Shown here: piece by piece, positions 7,429-14,777 of the stretch
Layout: every line of letters begins with the position of its first letter
Position numbering within the stretch: the stretch's first letter is position 1
Assembly (NCBI GenBank): GCA_013416795.1
Contig: RQSC01000020.1
Span: forward strand, 484,865-499,641
Direction: 5' to 3'
DNA: 14,777 nucleotides
Source of the DNA: Prasinococcaceae sp. CCMP 1430
Lineage: Eukaryota > Prasinodermophyta > Palmophyllophyceae > Prasinococcales > Prasinococcaceae
Made by a program: the position numbers and the translations under genes
Notes under the pieces: model-generated
Databases searched by the model: none
Told to the model about the DNA's origin: nothing
The model's input: the letters and a program-made list of their open reading frames with translations, nothing else

Positions 7429-10400
7429 GCCGCCTTCTCCGCCACCACCCTTTCCTCCGCCGTCTCCGCCACCTTCTCTACCGCCTTCTCCGCCGCCCAG
7501 CCCGCCACCGCCCAGCCTGCCGCCGTCTCCGCCGCCGAGCCCTCCTCCGAGCCTACCGCCGAGTCCGCCACCACCGTCCCCTCCGCCGTCTCCGCCACCT
7601 TCTCTACCGCCTTCCCCGCCGCCCAGCCCGCCACCGCCCAGCATGCCGCCGTTTCCGAGCTTACCGCCGAGCCCGCCCCCGCGCCCACCACCGAGCCCAC
7701 CGCCGTCACTGCCGCCGTCTCCGCCGCCGTCAACGCCGCCGAGCCCGCCGCCGAGCCCGCCGCCGAGCCTGCCACCATCGCCACCGCCGTCTCCGCCACC
7801 GTCTCCGCCACCTTCTCTGCCGCCTTCTCCGCCACCACCCTTTCCTCCGCCGTCTCCGCCACCTTCTCTACCGCCTTCTCCGCCGCCCAGCCCGCCACCG
7901 CCCAGCCTGCCGCCGTCTCCGCCGCCGAGCCCTCCTCCGAGCCTACCGCCGAGTCCGCCACCACCGTCCCCTCCGCCGTCTCCGCCACCTTCTCTACCGC
8001 CTTCCCCGCCGCCCAGCCCGCCACCGCCCAGCATGCCGCCGTTTCCGAGCTTACCGCCGAGCCCGCCCCCGCGCCCACCACCGAGCCCACCGCCGTCACT
8101 GCCGCCGTCTCCGCCGCCGTCAACGCCGCCGAGCCCGCCGCCGAGCCCGCCGCCGAGCCTGCCACCATCGCCACCGCCGTCTCCGCCACCGTCTCCGCCA
8201 CCTTCTCTGCCGCCTTCTCCGCCACCACCCTTTCCTCCGCCGTCTCCGCCACCTTCTCTACCGCCTTCTCCGCCGCCCAGCCCGCCACCGCCCAGCCTGC
8301 CGCCGTCTCCGCCGCCGAGCCCTCCTCCGAGCCTACCGCCGAGTCCGCCACCACCGTCCCCTCCGCCGTCTCCGCCACCTTCTCTACCGCCTTCCCCGCC
8401 GCCCAGCCCGCCACCGCCCAGCATGCCGCCGTTTCCGAGCTTACCGCCGAGCCCGCCCCCGCGCCCACCACCGAGCCCACCGCCGTCACTGCCGCCGTCT
8501 CCGCCGCCGTCAACGCCGCCGAGCCCGCCGCCGAGCCCGCCGCCGAGCCTGCCACCATCGCCACCGCCGTCTCCGCCACCGTCTCCGCCACCTTCTCTGC
8601 CGCCTTCTCCGCCACCACCCTTTCCTCCGCCGTCTCCGCCACCTTCTCTACCGCCTTCTCCGCCGCCCAGCCCGCCACCGCCCAGCCTGCCGCCGTCTCC
8701 GCCGCCGAGCCCTCCTCCGAGCCTACCGCCGAGTCCGCCACCACCGTCCCCTCCGCCGTCTCCGCCACCTTCTCTACCGCCTTCCCCGCCGCCCAGCCCG
8801 CCACCGCCCAGCATGCCGCCGTTTCCGAGCTTACCGCCGAGCCCGCCCCCGCGCCCACCACCGAGCCCACCGCCGTCACTGCCGCCGTCTCCGCCGCCGT
8901 CAACGCCGCCGAGCCCGCCGCCGAGCCCGCCGCCGAGCCTGCCACCATCGCCACCGCCGTCTCCGCCACCGTCTCCGCCACCTTCTCTGCCGCCTTCTCC
9001 GCCACCACCCTTTCCTCCGCCGTCTCCGCCACCTTCTCTACCGCCTTCTCCGCCGCCCAGCCCGCCACCGCCCAGCCTGCCGCCGTCTCCGCCGCCGAGC
9101 CCTCCTCCGAGCCTACCGCCGAGTCCGCCACCACCGTCCCCTCCGCCGTCTCCGCCACCTTCTCTACCGCCTTCCCCGCCGCCCAGCCCGCCACCGCCCA
9201 GCATGCCGCCGTTTCCGAGCTTACCGCCGAGCCCGCCCCCGCGCCCACCACCGAGCCCACCGCCGTCACTGCCGCCGTCTCCGCCGCCGTCAACGCCGCC
9301 GAGCCCGCCGCCGAGCCCGCCGCCGAGCCTGCCACCATCGCCACCGCCGTCTCCGCCACCGTCTCCGCCACCTTCTCTGCCGCCTTCTCCGCCACCACCC
9401 TTTCCTCCGCCGTCTCCGCCACCTTCTCTACCGCCTTCTCCGCCGCCCAGCCCGCCACCGCCCAGCCTGCCGCCGTCTCCGCCGCCGAGCCCTCCTCCGA
9501 GCCTACCGCCGAGTCCGCCACCACCGTCCCCTCCGCCGTCTCCGCCACCTTCTCTACCGCCTTCCCCGCCGCCCAGCCCGCCACCGCCCAGCATGCCGCC
9601 GTTTCCGAGCTTACCGCCGAGCCCGCCCCCGCGCCCACCACCGAGCCCACCGCCGTCACTGCCGCCGTCTCCGCCGCCGTCAACGCCGCCGAGCCCGCCG
9701 CCGAGCCCGCCGCCGAGCCTGCCACCATCGCCACCGCCGTCTCCGCCACCGTCTCCGCCACCTTCTCTGCCGCCTTCTCCGCCACCACCCTTTCCTCCGC
9801 CGTCTCCGCCACCTTCTCTACCGCCTTCTCCGCCGCCCAGCCCGCCACCGCCCAGCCTGCCGCCGTCTCCGCCGCCGAGCCCTCCTCCGAGCCTACCGCC
9901 GAGTCCGCCACCACCGTCCCCTCCGCCGTCTCCGCCACCTTCTCTACCGCCTTCCCCGCCGCCCAGCCCGCCACCGCCCAGCATGCCGCCGTTTCCGAGC
10001 TTACCGCCGAGCCCGCCCCCGCGCCCACCACCGAGCCCACCGCCGTCACTGCCGCCGTCTCCGCCGCCGTCAACGCCGCCGAGCCCGCCGCCGAGCCCGC
10101 CGCCGAGCCTGCCACCATCGCCACCGCCGTCTCCGCCACCGTCTCCGCCACCTTCTCTGCCGCCTTCTCCGCCACCACCCTTTCCTCCGCCGTCTCCGCC
10201 ACCTTCTCTACCGCCTTCTCCGCCGCCCAGCCCGCCACCGCCCAGCCTGCCGCCGTCTCCGCCGCCGAGCCCTCCTCCGAGCCTACCGCCGAGTCCGCCA
10301 CCACCGTCCCCTCCGCCGTCTCCGCCACCTTCTCTACCGCCTTCCCCGCCGCCCAGCCCGCCACCGCCCAGCATGCCGCCGTTTCCGAGCTTACCGCCGA

Positions 10401-11698
10401 GCCCGCCCCCGCGCCCACCACCGAGCCCACCGCCGTCACTGCCGCCGTCTCCGCCGCCGTCAACGCCGCCGAGCCCGCCGCCGAGCCCGCCGCCGAGCCT
10501 GCCACCATCGCCACCGCCGTCTCCGCCACCGTCTCCGCCACCTTCTCTGCCGCCTTCTCCGCCACCACCCTTTCCTCCGCCGTCTCCGCCACCTTCTCTA
10601 CCGCCTTCTCCGCCGCCCAGCCCGCCACCGCCCAGCCTGCCGCCGTCTCCGCCGCCGAGCCCTCCTCCGAGCCTACCGCCGAGTCCGCCACCACCGTCCC
10701 CTCCGCCGTCTCCGCCACCTTCTCTACCGCCTTCCCCGCCGCCCAGCCCGCCACCGCCCAGCATGCCGCCGTTTCCGAGCTTACCGCCGAGCCCGCCCCC
10801 GCGCCCACCACCGAGCCCACCGCCGTCACTGCCGCCGTCTCCGCCGCCGTCAACGCCGCCGAGCCCGCCGCCGAGCCCGCCGCCGAGCCTGCCACCATCG
10901 CCACCGCCGTCTCCGCCACCGTCTCCGCCACCTTCTCTGCCGCCTTCTCCGCCACCACCCTTTCCTCCGCCGTCTCCGCCACCTTCTCTACCGCCTTCTC
11001 CGCCGCCCAGCCCGCCACCGCCCAGCCTGCCGCCGTCTCCGCCGCCGAGCCCTCCTCCGAGCCTACCGCCGAGTCCGCCACCACCGTCCCCTCCGCCGTC
11101 TCCGCCACCTTCTCTACCGCCTTCCCCGCCGCCCAGCCCGCCACCGCCCAGCATGCCGCCGTTTCCGAGCTTACCGCCGAGCCCGCCCCCGCGCCCACCA
11201 CCGAGCCCACCGCCGTCACTGCCGCCGTCTCCGCCGCCGTCAACGCCGCCGAGCCCGCCGCCGAGCCCGCCGCCGAGCCCGCCCCCGCGCCCACCACCGA
11301 GCCCACCGCCGTCACTGCCGCCGTCTCCGCCGCCGTCAACGCCGCCGAGCCCGCCGCCGAGCCCGCCGCCGAGCCTGCCACCATCGCCACCGCCGTCTCC
11401 GCCACCGTCTCCGCCACCTTCTCTGCCGCCTTCTCCGCCACCACCCTTTCCTCCGCCGTCTCCGCCACCTTCTCTACCGCCTTCTCCGCCGCCCAGCCCG
11501 CCACCGCCCAGCCTGCCGCCGTCTCCGCCGCCGAGCCCTCCTCCGAGCCTACCGCCGAGTCCGCCACCACCGTCCCCTCCGCCGTCTCCGCCACCTTCTC
11601 TACCGCCTTCCCCGCCGCCCAGCCCGCCACCGCCCAGCATGCCGCCGTTTCCGAGCTTACCGCCGAGCCCGCCCCCGCGCCCACCACCGAGCCCACCG
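7429..11698 (+). repeat. Tandem array of 390-bp Ser/Pro-coding units, about 10.7 copies
   Basis: The marker GCCACCACCCTTTCC recurs at 7441, 7831, 8221, 8611, 9001, 9391, 9781, 10171, 10561 and 10951, always 390 bp apart, and last at 11437, which is 486 bp on because of a 96-bp internal duplication. By eye the copies are identical base for base. Each unit encodes 130 residues of SPPP, SLPP and PPPP motifs, with one SMPPFPSLPP, one PPPRPPP and one PSTPP per unit. Within a unit, two related stretches of about 70 bp start 126 bp apart (7454 and 7580), so the unit itself arose by an older duplication. The last copy breaks off at 11698. Confidence 0.97.
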
Positions 11699-12497
11699 AC
11701 GGATCCTCCCGCGTTAACCGCCACGGACGAATACGAGAAGACTGTCGATTTCTCGGGAGACTCGGGCTGGAGAAACTGCGACAGCGACTCGGACGCCATC
11801 GGCGGGTTCTATCGCGATAACCAGTACGTCATGCGCGCCGGCTCGGACACTGGACAACTGACGCCTGACTGTCTGCCAGTAGGACTAGGATGCTCAGAGC
11901 GCACCTCACCCGCGCATGCTTGAATGCATGCACGCGCGCGTGCGCGCGCGCGTGCCGCATGCGCACGTGTGGTGCGCCCGGACGCATGTCTGCGAAGCGT
12001 GTCGCGCTGGCCCGCCAGATCCGCGAGCGCATGCAATGCGCCGGCACTGACAGCCACCGCTCGCCCACGCTGCCCGCCTTGGCGCGGTCCTGTACAGGGA
12101 TGGCTGCGAGTATCTTGCTTTCCTCCAACGATACAAGTGCGTGCCCGTTGACAACAACGACAACCCCGAGTGTGTCGAAATTTCATGGTCCAGTGGATGG
12201 AAAAATCAGTTCAAGACATGCGGCGATGGGTACTATCTCACAGGCATGTACAAGACAAGCGGGTCAATGGCTGTGAACTACATAACCGGGTTTCGCTGCT
12301 GCAAGCCGGCCGGCTACCGAACTTTTCTGACGCGGACCATGGATGTGAAAAACACCTTCGAGGGCGTGGGCTACACGCACTGCTGGGAGGCGCCGCACAT
12401 CGAGGTCATGGGCGGCTTCGAGCTGGGCAACAACGGGTGTCTGAGCAAGATCGACGCTTTCAACTGCCGCGGGACCTTTATTGAGGAGTATGAATGA
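7429..12497 (+). CDS. Ser/Pro-rich repeat protein with Cys-rich C-terminal modules, 5' incomplete
   Basis: Best model: join(<7430..11823, 12098..12497), at least 1,597 residues. The first about 1,423 residues are the SPPP-type array, as in hydroxyproline-rich glycoproteins of algal walls and matrices (extensin and pherophorin rods), which are secreted and O-glycosylated. The array runs in frame into a non-repetitive domain of about 174 residues, starting TDPPALTATDEYEK. There, three divergent modules can be seen: GWRNC...GGFYR...C.P, GWKN...C...GMYK...RCCKP and GYTHC...GGFELGN.GC...C. I do not recognise the family; it is not an obvious pherophorin domain. The other five frames through the array lead into no conserved sequence, supporting this one. 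The start codon and signal peptide are missing at the N at 7428. Secretion is inferred from composition only. Confidence 0.8.
11281..11376 (+). repeat. 96-bp in-frame duplication within the repeat array
   Basis: In the tenth full unit a 96-bp segment (32 codons), starting around GCCCCCGCGCCCACC, is present twice in tandem; the copies begin near 11185 and 11281. It covers the PPPRPPP to PPSPPPSPPP portion of the unit. This is the only length variant in the array and accounts for the 486-bp spacing between the last two markers. The frame is kept. The exact edges are ambiguous because the sequence is repetitive. Confidence 0.9.
11824..12097 (+). other. Inferred intron of the Ser/Pro-rich gene
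   Basis: A 274-nt phase-2 intron with donor CCA|GTACGT and acceptor CTGTACAG|GG. A CACTGAC branch-like sequence at 12045-12051 is followed by a C/T-rich stretch. Splicing joins GGFYRDNQ to DGCEYLAF and gives the first module the same GF...C.P ending as the second. The unspliced frame stops at 11923. A competing donor (GTAGGA at 11879) would need acceptors ending at 12053, 12110 or 12137; these keep the frame but fit the module pattern less well. Confidence 0.7.
11925..11957. repeat. Alternating purine-pyrimidine tract inside the intron
   Basis: GCATGCACG followed by about 25 bases of CG/TG alternation. Such sequence can adopt left-handed Z-DNA and forms nested palindromes, as do the surrounding GCATGC motifs (for example near 11914 and 11957). 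It is clearly non-coding in character and supports this stretch being intronic. Confidence 0.6.
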
Positions 12498-12786
12498 GGA
12501 CTGGCACCTGGCAAATGACTCGCGAGCGCGTGCATGGCGGCGAGCGCGGGCAGCGCGGCCGGCCGGGGCTGACAACTACACTCGCTGCAAGCACACCACA
12601 CGCATGTAACGCTCCTAAGACGTGCGTACATACGCACGCGCCACCCCCCGTCGACGGCGAAAGATCTCGTCTTACTCGGGCCCTCTCGCGCGCGCGAGCC
12701 CCAGGTCTTTCGCTTGCCCATCGTGCTCTAGCGGTGTCTTCGCTGGCGCCCCTCTCTCGTGCCGCGCCACTGTTGGCGCTCGGTGC
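12498..12786. other. Convergent intergenic region
   Basis: This is the 289-nt space between the stop codons of the Ser/Pro-rich gene and the B12D-like gene. I see no gene in it. It has a TGTAA at 12605-12609, about 108 nt after the Ser/Pro stop, and a perfect 14-bp palindrome CTCGCGCGCGCGAG at 12685-12698. Confidence 0.5.
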
Positions 12787-13335
12787 TCACAGCCCCGCGA
12801 CGCGCCCGCCGCTGGGGCTGACCTTGCCTACCGTGCGGAAGACAGAGCGCGAAGCGAACTTTTTGCCGTCCCGCTCGAAGTCCTCGGTGGTCTTGGCGCC
12901 ACCGGCGACCGAGTCGGTCTCATCGAGGCCGCCAAAGCCCTGCCCAGGCGAGCGGATGTTCTTTCGCACGCGCACTGCCACACCACCGCGCGCCGTTGTC
13001 CACATTATCAGACAGTCAGCGCGGGCGCAGCTTTCACAATGGCTTTGGAAGCGACGAGAGGGAGCACGCACGCGCTAGCTAGCCGTCGCGCGCCAGGCTC
13101 ACACACTTGGTTGGCCACGGCGGTGGTCTCGCTCGCGCGGCACAAACACGCGTCACGCGCCGCGCTACGCACCGTCCGGGTTGTGGAATGCGTGGTACGC
13201 CTCGTACACCCCCGCGGACACGCCCACCCCGAGCGCCGCCCACAGCGGCCACACGTCGGGCTTGTTCCAGCGCGCCGACCACACCTGACCCACCGTGCGC
13301 CGCACGTACGCGTGGACGGCCGCAGTGGGCGCCAT
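12787..13335 (-). CDS. B12D / NDUFA4-like (MLRQ) mitochondrial protein, two exons
   Basis: Spliced as complement(join(12787..12974, 13173..13335)), giving 116 residues. Neither exon alone looks like much, but the join produces KPDVWPLWAALGVGVSAGVY followed by NPDVRVRKN. This is the family signature: plant B12D has RPEVYPLF, a small-residue membrane helix, then NPEVR-x-x-KENR; human NDUFA4 has PSLIPLF and NPDV. The single transmembrane helix covers about residues 28-48. Family members are small inner-membrane proteins associated with respiratory complex I or IV. The ATG at 13335 is the only one in the exon 1 frame, and the resulting length suits the family; a stop-free stretch continues upstream to 13605 but offers only GTG. 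The exon 2 tail (KTTEDFERDGKKFASRS) aligns loosely with the plant tail. Confidence 0.85.
12975..13172 (-). other. Intron of the B12D-like gene
   Basis: A 198-nt phase-1 intron with donor GGACG|GTGCGT and acceptor GTGGCAG|TGCGC. A CTGAC branch-like motif lies at 13015-13019 (minus sense), about 41 nt before the acceptor. Splicing makes the conserved NPDVRV sequence across the junction; reading through the donor would end at TAG two codons later (13165). Confidence 0.9.
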
Positions 13336-13807
13336 GTCGACGCCACTCTCAACCCGCCACAAGTAGTACGCGCTGGGCCGGGCGGCGGGCCGCGACGACC
13401 ACTTCTTGCTCAGTTTGTGTGCAGCCGACGCTGCTGCCGTGCGTGCGGCGCTGCCAGCAGTGGCGCGCCGGGGCACCACCACTCCTACTACTACCGGGTC
13501 TACCGCCCTTCCTTCCCCCGCTTCGCCGCCGCGCGCGAGGTGTGGCGCAGCGGGCGGGCCGCGCCACCACCGGCAGCACCGCCTTCGCCCCCCCGCCACC
13601 GCCACCGCCCCTGGGACCTCGCCGCCCCGCGCAGGGGGTCCCAGGCGCTGCCGCTGCCGCCGCTGACGTGGCGTCGGATATTTTCCTGACGTGCATTTCG
13701 ATACGCGTGGGAATCTTCAATGCTTTCTGCCGTGCAGACTCCGAATGGGGTTTGGGTTTGATATTACAGGGTTTACGGAATGACGGCCGGCGCCCGGCGC
13801 GCGCCGG
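13336..13807. other. Spacer between the nucleotide-sugar transporter and B12D-like genes
   Basis: This 472-nt region contains the 3' flank of the transporter and the promoter and leader of the B12D-like gene, both minus strand. I find no separate gene. The part from 13336 to 13605 is stop-free in the B12D frame but has no ATG. The part from about 13680 to 13790 is AT-richer, with GGGGTTTGGGTTT on the + strand at about 13747-13759. Confidence 0.5.
13764..13768 (-). terminator. Candidate TGTAA polyadenylation signal of the transporter gene
   Basis: TGTAA on the minus strand, about 40 nt after the transporter stop codon and within an AT-rich patch. TGTAA is the usual poly(A) signal in green algae such as Chlamydomonas. 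A second TGTAA lies after the Ser/Pro-rich gene (12605-12609). None was found behind the other genes, so this is weak evidence. Confidence 0.3.
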
Positions 13808-14777
13808 TCAGGCGCCGCCCTTCTCGCGCAGCTTGATGGCGGCGTACCAGGCGCTGCCCGCGATGGAGACGGCGATGCCCGCCACGTTGGCGGCGACCAC
13901 CGGCACGCCGCCGAAGGCGAAGAACCCGACGAGCACCGTGCCGACGTCCTTGAGGTTGCCGCACACGCTCTGCGTGACGGCCGTGTTGAGCGTGGTGTTG
14001 AGGAAGATGGCGTAGTTGATGGCGAAGGCCAGCACGCACGAGCCCGCGACGACGGCCAGGAATGCGGGGTCGAGCAGGTGCTCGTATGCCAGCACGGCTG
14101 CGAGCTCGCCGCTGGCCACCACCCACACCGCCAGGCCCGGCAGGCACAGCACGGCGTTGGCCCACATCATGCCGAAGCTCGAGAGCGGCAGCTTCTTTCC
14201 CAGCCTGGAGATGACTCCCAGGTAGAACGCGGTGGCCACGTTGGACAGCGCCACCATGGCGTAGCCTCGCGCGTCGAAGGCGCCGTCGGCAGCGCCCGCA
14301 AGCGCGCTGCCGCCCACGATGAGCGCCACAGCGCCCACGGTCTCCCTGGAGAAGCGCTGCCCCGCGAGCGCGAACTCGGCCGCCATGGTGAACGCCACCG
14401 CCGTGCGGCGCAGCGTGGTGTACATGGGCACGTTCACGCCGCGCACTGCGACCATGCCCACCAACAGGTACGCCAGGAAGGCCGCGGCGAGCGGTGCGCA
14501 CGCCACCAGCGCCTCGAGCGGGAGGTACACGCAGCCCTCGTACTGCGGCGGCGCCTCGCCCGCGCGCCAGAACGACAGCGCGCCGCGCGCGCGCGCCGGC
14601 GCGAGCACCGCGAGCGCGACCGCCAGCTGCGCCAGCGTGAGCGCGCGCGCGTGCGGAAAGTCCCACGCACTCAGGGCAGCCTTGTTGAACAGCGTGAGCG
14701 CGATCGCCGTCCCCATGTAGAGCGCCGCGGCCGCCGCCGCCGCGCGCGTCGACGGCGCGGCGCGGCCCTTGGCGTCC
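13808..14777 (-). CDS. Nucleotide-sugar transporter (SLC35-type, drug/metabolite transporter superfamily), 5' partial
   Basis: An antiporter of the Golgi/ER membrane that exchanges a nucleotide sugar for the nucleoside monophosphate. From the ATG at 14716 it has 302 residues with about nine hydrophobic helices (roughly 1-20, 26-44, 65-91, 103-119, 125-144, 150-171, 181-202, 217-240, 258-297). NVPMYTTLRR (95-104) and NTTLNTAVTQSVCGNLKD (240-257) are characteristic of the SLC35D / plant UDP-GlcNAc transporter-like (UGNT1) group; I cannot assign the substrate. FNKAALSAWDFPHA (10-23) matches the usual end of helix 1. The frame is open for another 20 codons to the window edge with Ala-rich hydrophobic sequence continuing helix 1, so the true start probably lies outside the window. 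No intron is needed. Confidence 0.88.
   Translation of the reverse strand, partial: DAKGRAAPSTRAAAAAAALYMGTAIALTLFNKAALSAWDFPHARALTLAQLAVALAVLAPARARGALSFWRAGEAPPQYEGCVYLPLEALVACAPLAAAFLAYLLVGMVAVRGVNVPMYTTLRRTAVAFTMAAEFALAGQRFSRETVGAVALIVGGSALAGAADGAFDARGYAMVALSNVATAFYLGVISRLGKKLPLSSFGMMWANAVLCLPGLAVWVVASGELAAVLAYEHLLDPAFLAVVAGSCVLAFAINYAIFLNTTLNTAVTQSVCGNLKDVGTVLVGFFAFGGVPVVAANVAGIAVSIAGSAWYAAIKLREKGGA

Noticed and set aside
7429-11698. CRISPR array or satellite/centromeric repeat
   Set aside because: There are no short repeats with unique spacers. The period is a coding 390 bp that keeps one frame and runs directly into a protein domain.
5905-11799. A 1,964-residue minus-strand frame that fuses a Gly-rich repeat to a protein kinase
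   Set aside because: The kinase has its own ATG and first exon at 7309-7259, with a clear intron. The Gly-rich part is the antisense of the Ser/Pro array, and the frame crosses both the intron and the N at 7428.
13336-13605. A 90-residue N-terminal extension of the B12D-like protein
   Set aside because: It has no ATG (only GTG at its upstream end) and would make the protein much longer than the family norm; a targeting extension from an upstream exon cannot be fully excluded.
13745-13775. Interstitial telomere repeat
   Set aside because: Only two GGGTTT-like units and one degenerate one are present; too short to call a telomeric tract.

Overview
The window looks like nuclear DNA of a unicellular, flagellated, GC-rich eukaryotic alga. 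The reasons are intraflagellar-transport and Fused-kinase genes, a long Ser/Pro-rich (hydroxyproline-rich-glycoprotein-like) protein, GT-AG introns of 198, 256 and 274 nt, and no bacterial operon signals. The Fused kinase domain resembles the plant Fused (TIO) kinase strongly. I cannot decide between a green, haptophyte or other algal lineage from sequence alone.

Layout: (1) 1-458, GC-rich leader with no ATG; (2) 459-2114 (+), intronless IFT56/TTC26; (3) 2262-5540 (-), a WDR11-like WD-repeat protein, convergent with IFT56 and lacking the family's C-terminal region; (4) 5541-5904, spacer with CT and CA microsatellites and a G run; (5) 5905-7309 (-), a two-exon Fused/STK36-type kinase without the usual armadillo half; (6) 7429-12497 (+), a divergent gene made of 10.7 near-identical 390-bp Ser/Pro units followed, across an intron, by a Cys/Trp-rich C-terminal domain; its 5' end is missing at an ambiguous base; (7) 12787-13335 (-), a two-exon B12D/NDUFA4-like mitochondrial protein that is only recognisable after splicing; (8) 13808-14777 (-), a nucleotide-sugar transporter that runs off the window.

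The first three genes share a theme: IFT56, Fused and WDR11 are all connected to cilium assembly or ciliary signalling in animals, and they sit side by side here. The second half combines a probable extracellular Ser/Pro rod protein with a mitochondrial subunit and a Golgi-type sugar transporter; nothing in the sequence proves these three are functionally linked.

The most unusual element is the Ser/Pro gene. Its units are homogenised at the nucleotide level, are an exact multiple of three, and leave five of six frames open. The predicted C-terminal domain contains three divergent modules (about GW..C ... GF/GMY ... C.P) that I cannot assign to a named family. Single N bases at 4494 and 7428 mark assembly uncertainty; the first is harmless, while the second sits exactly where the array begins.
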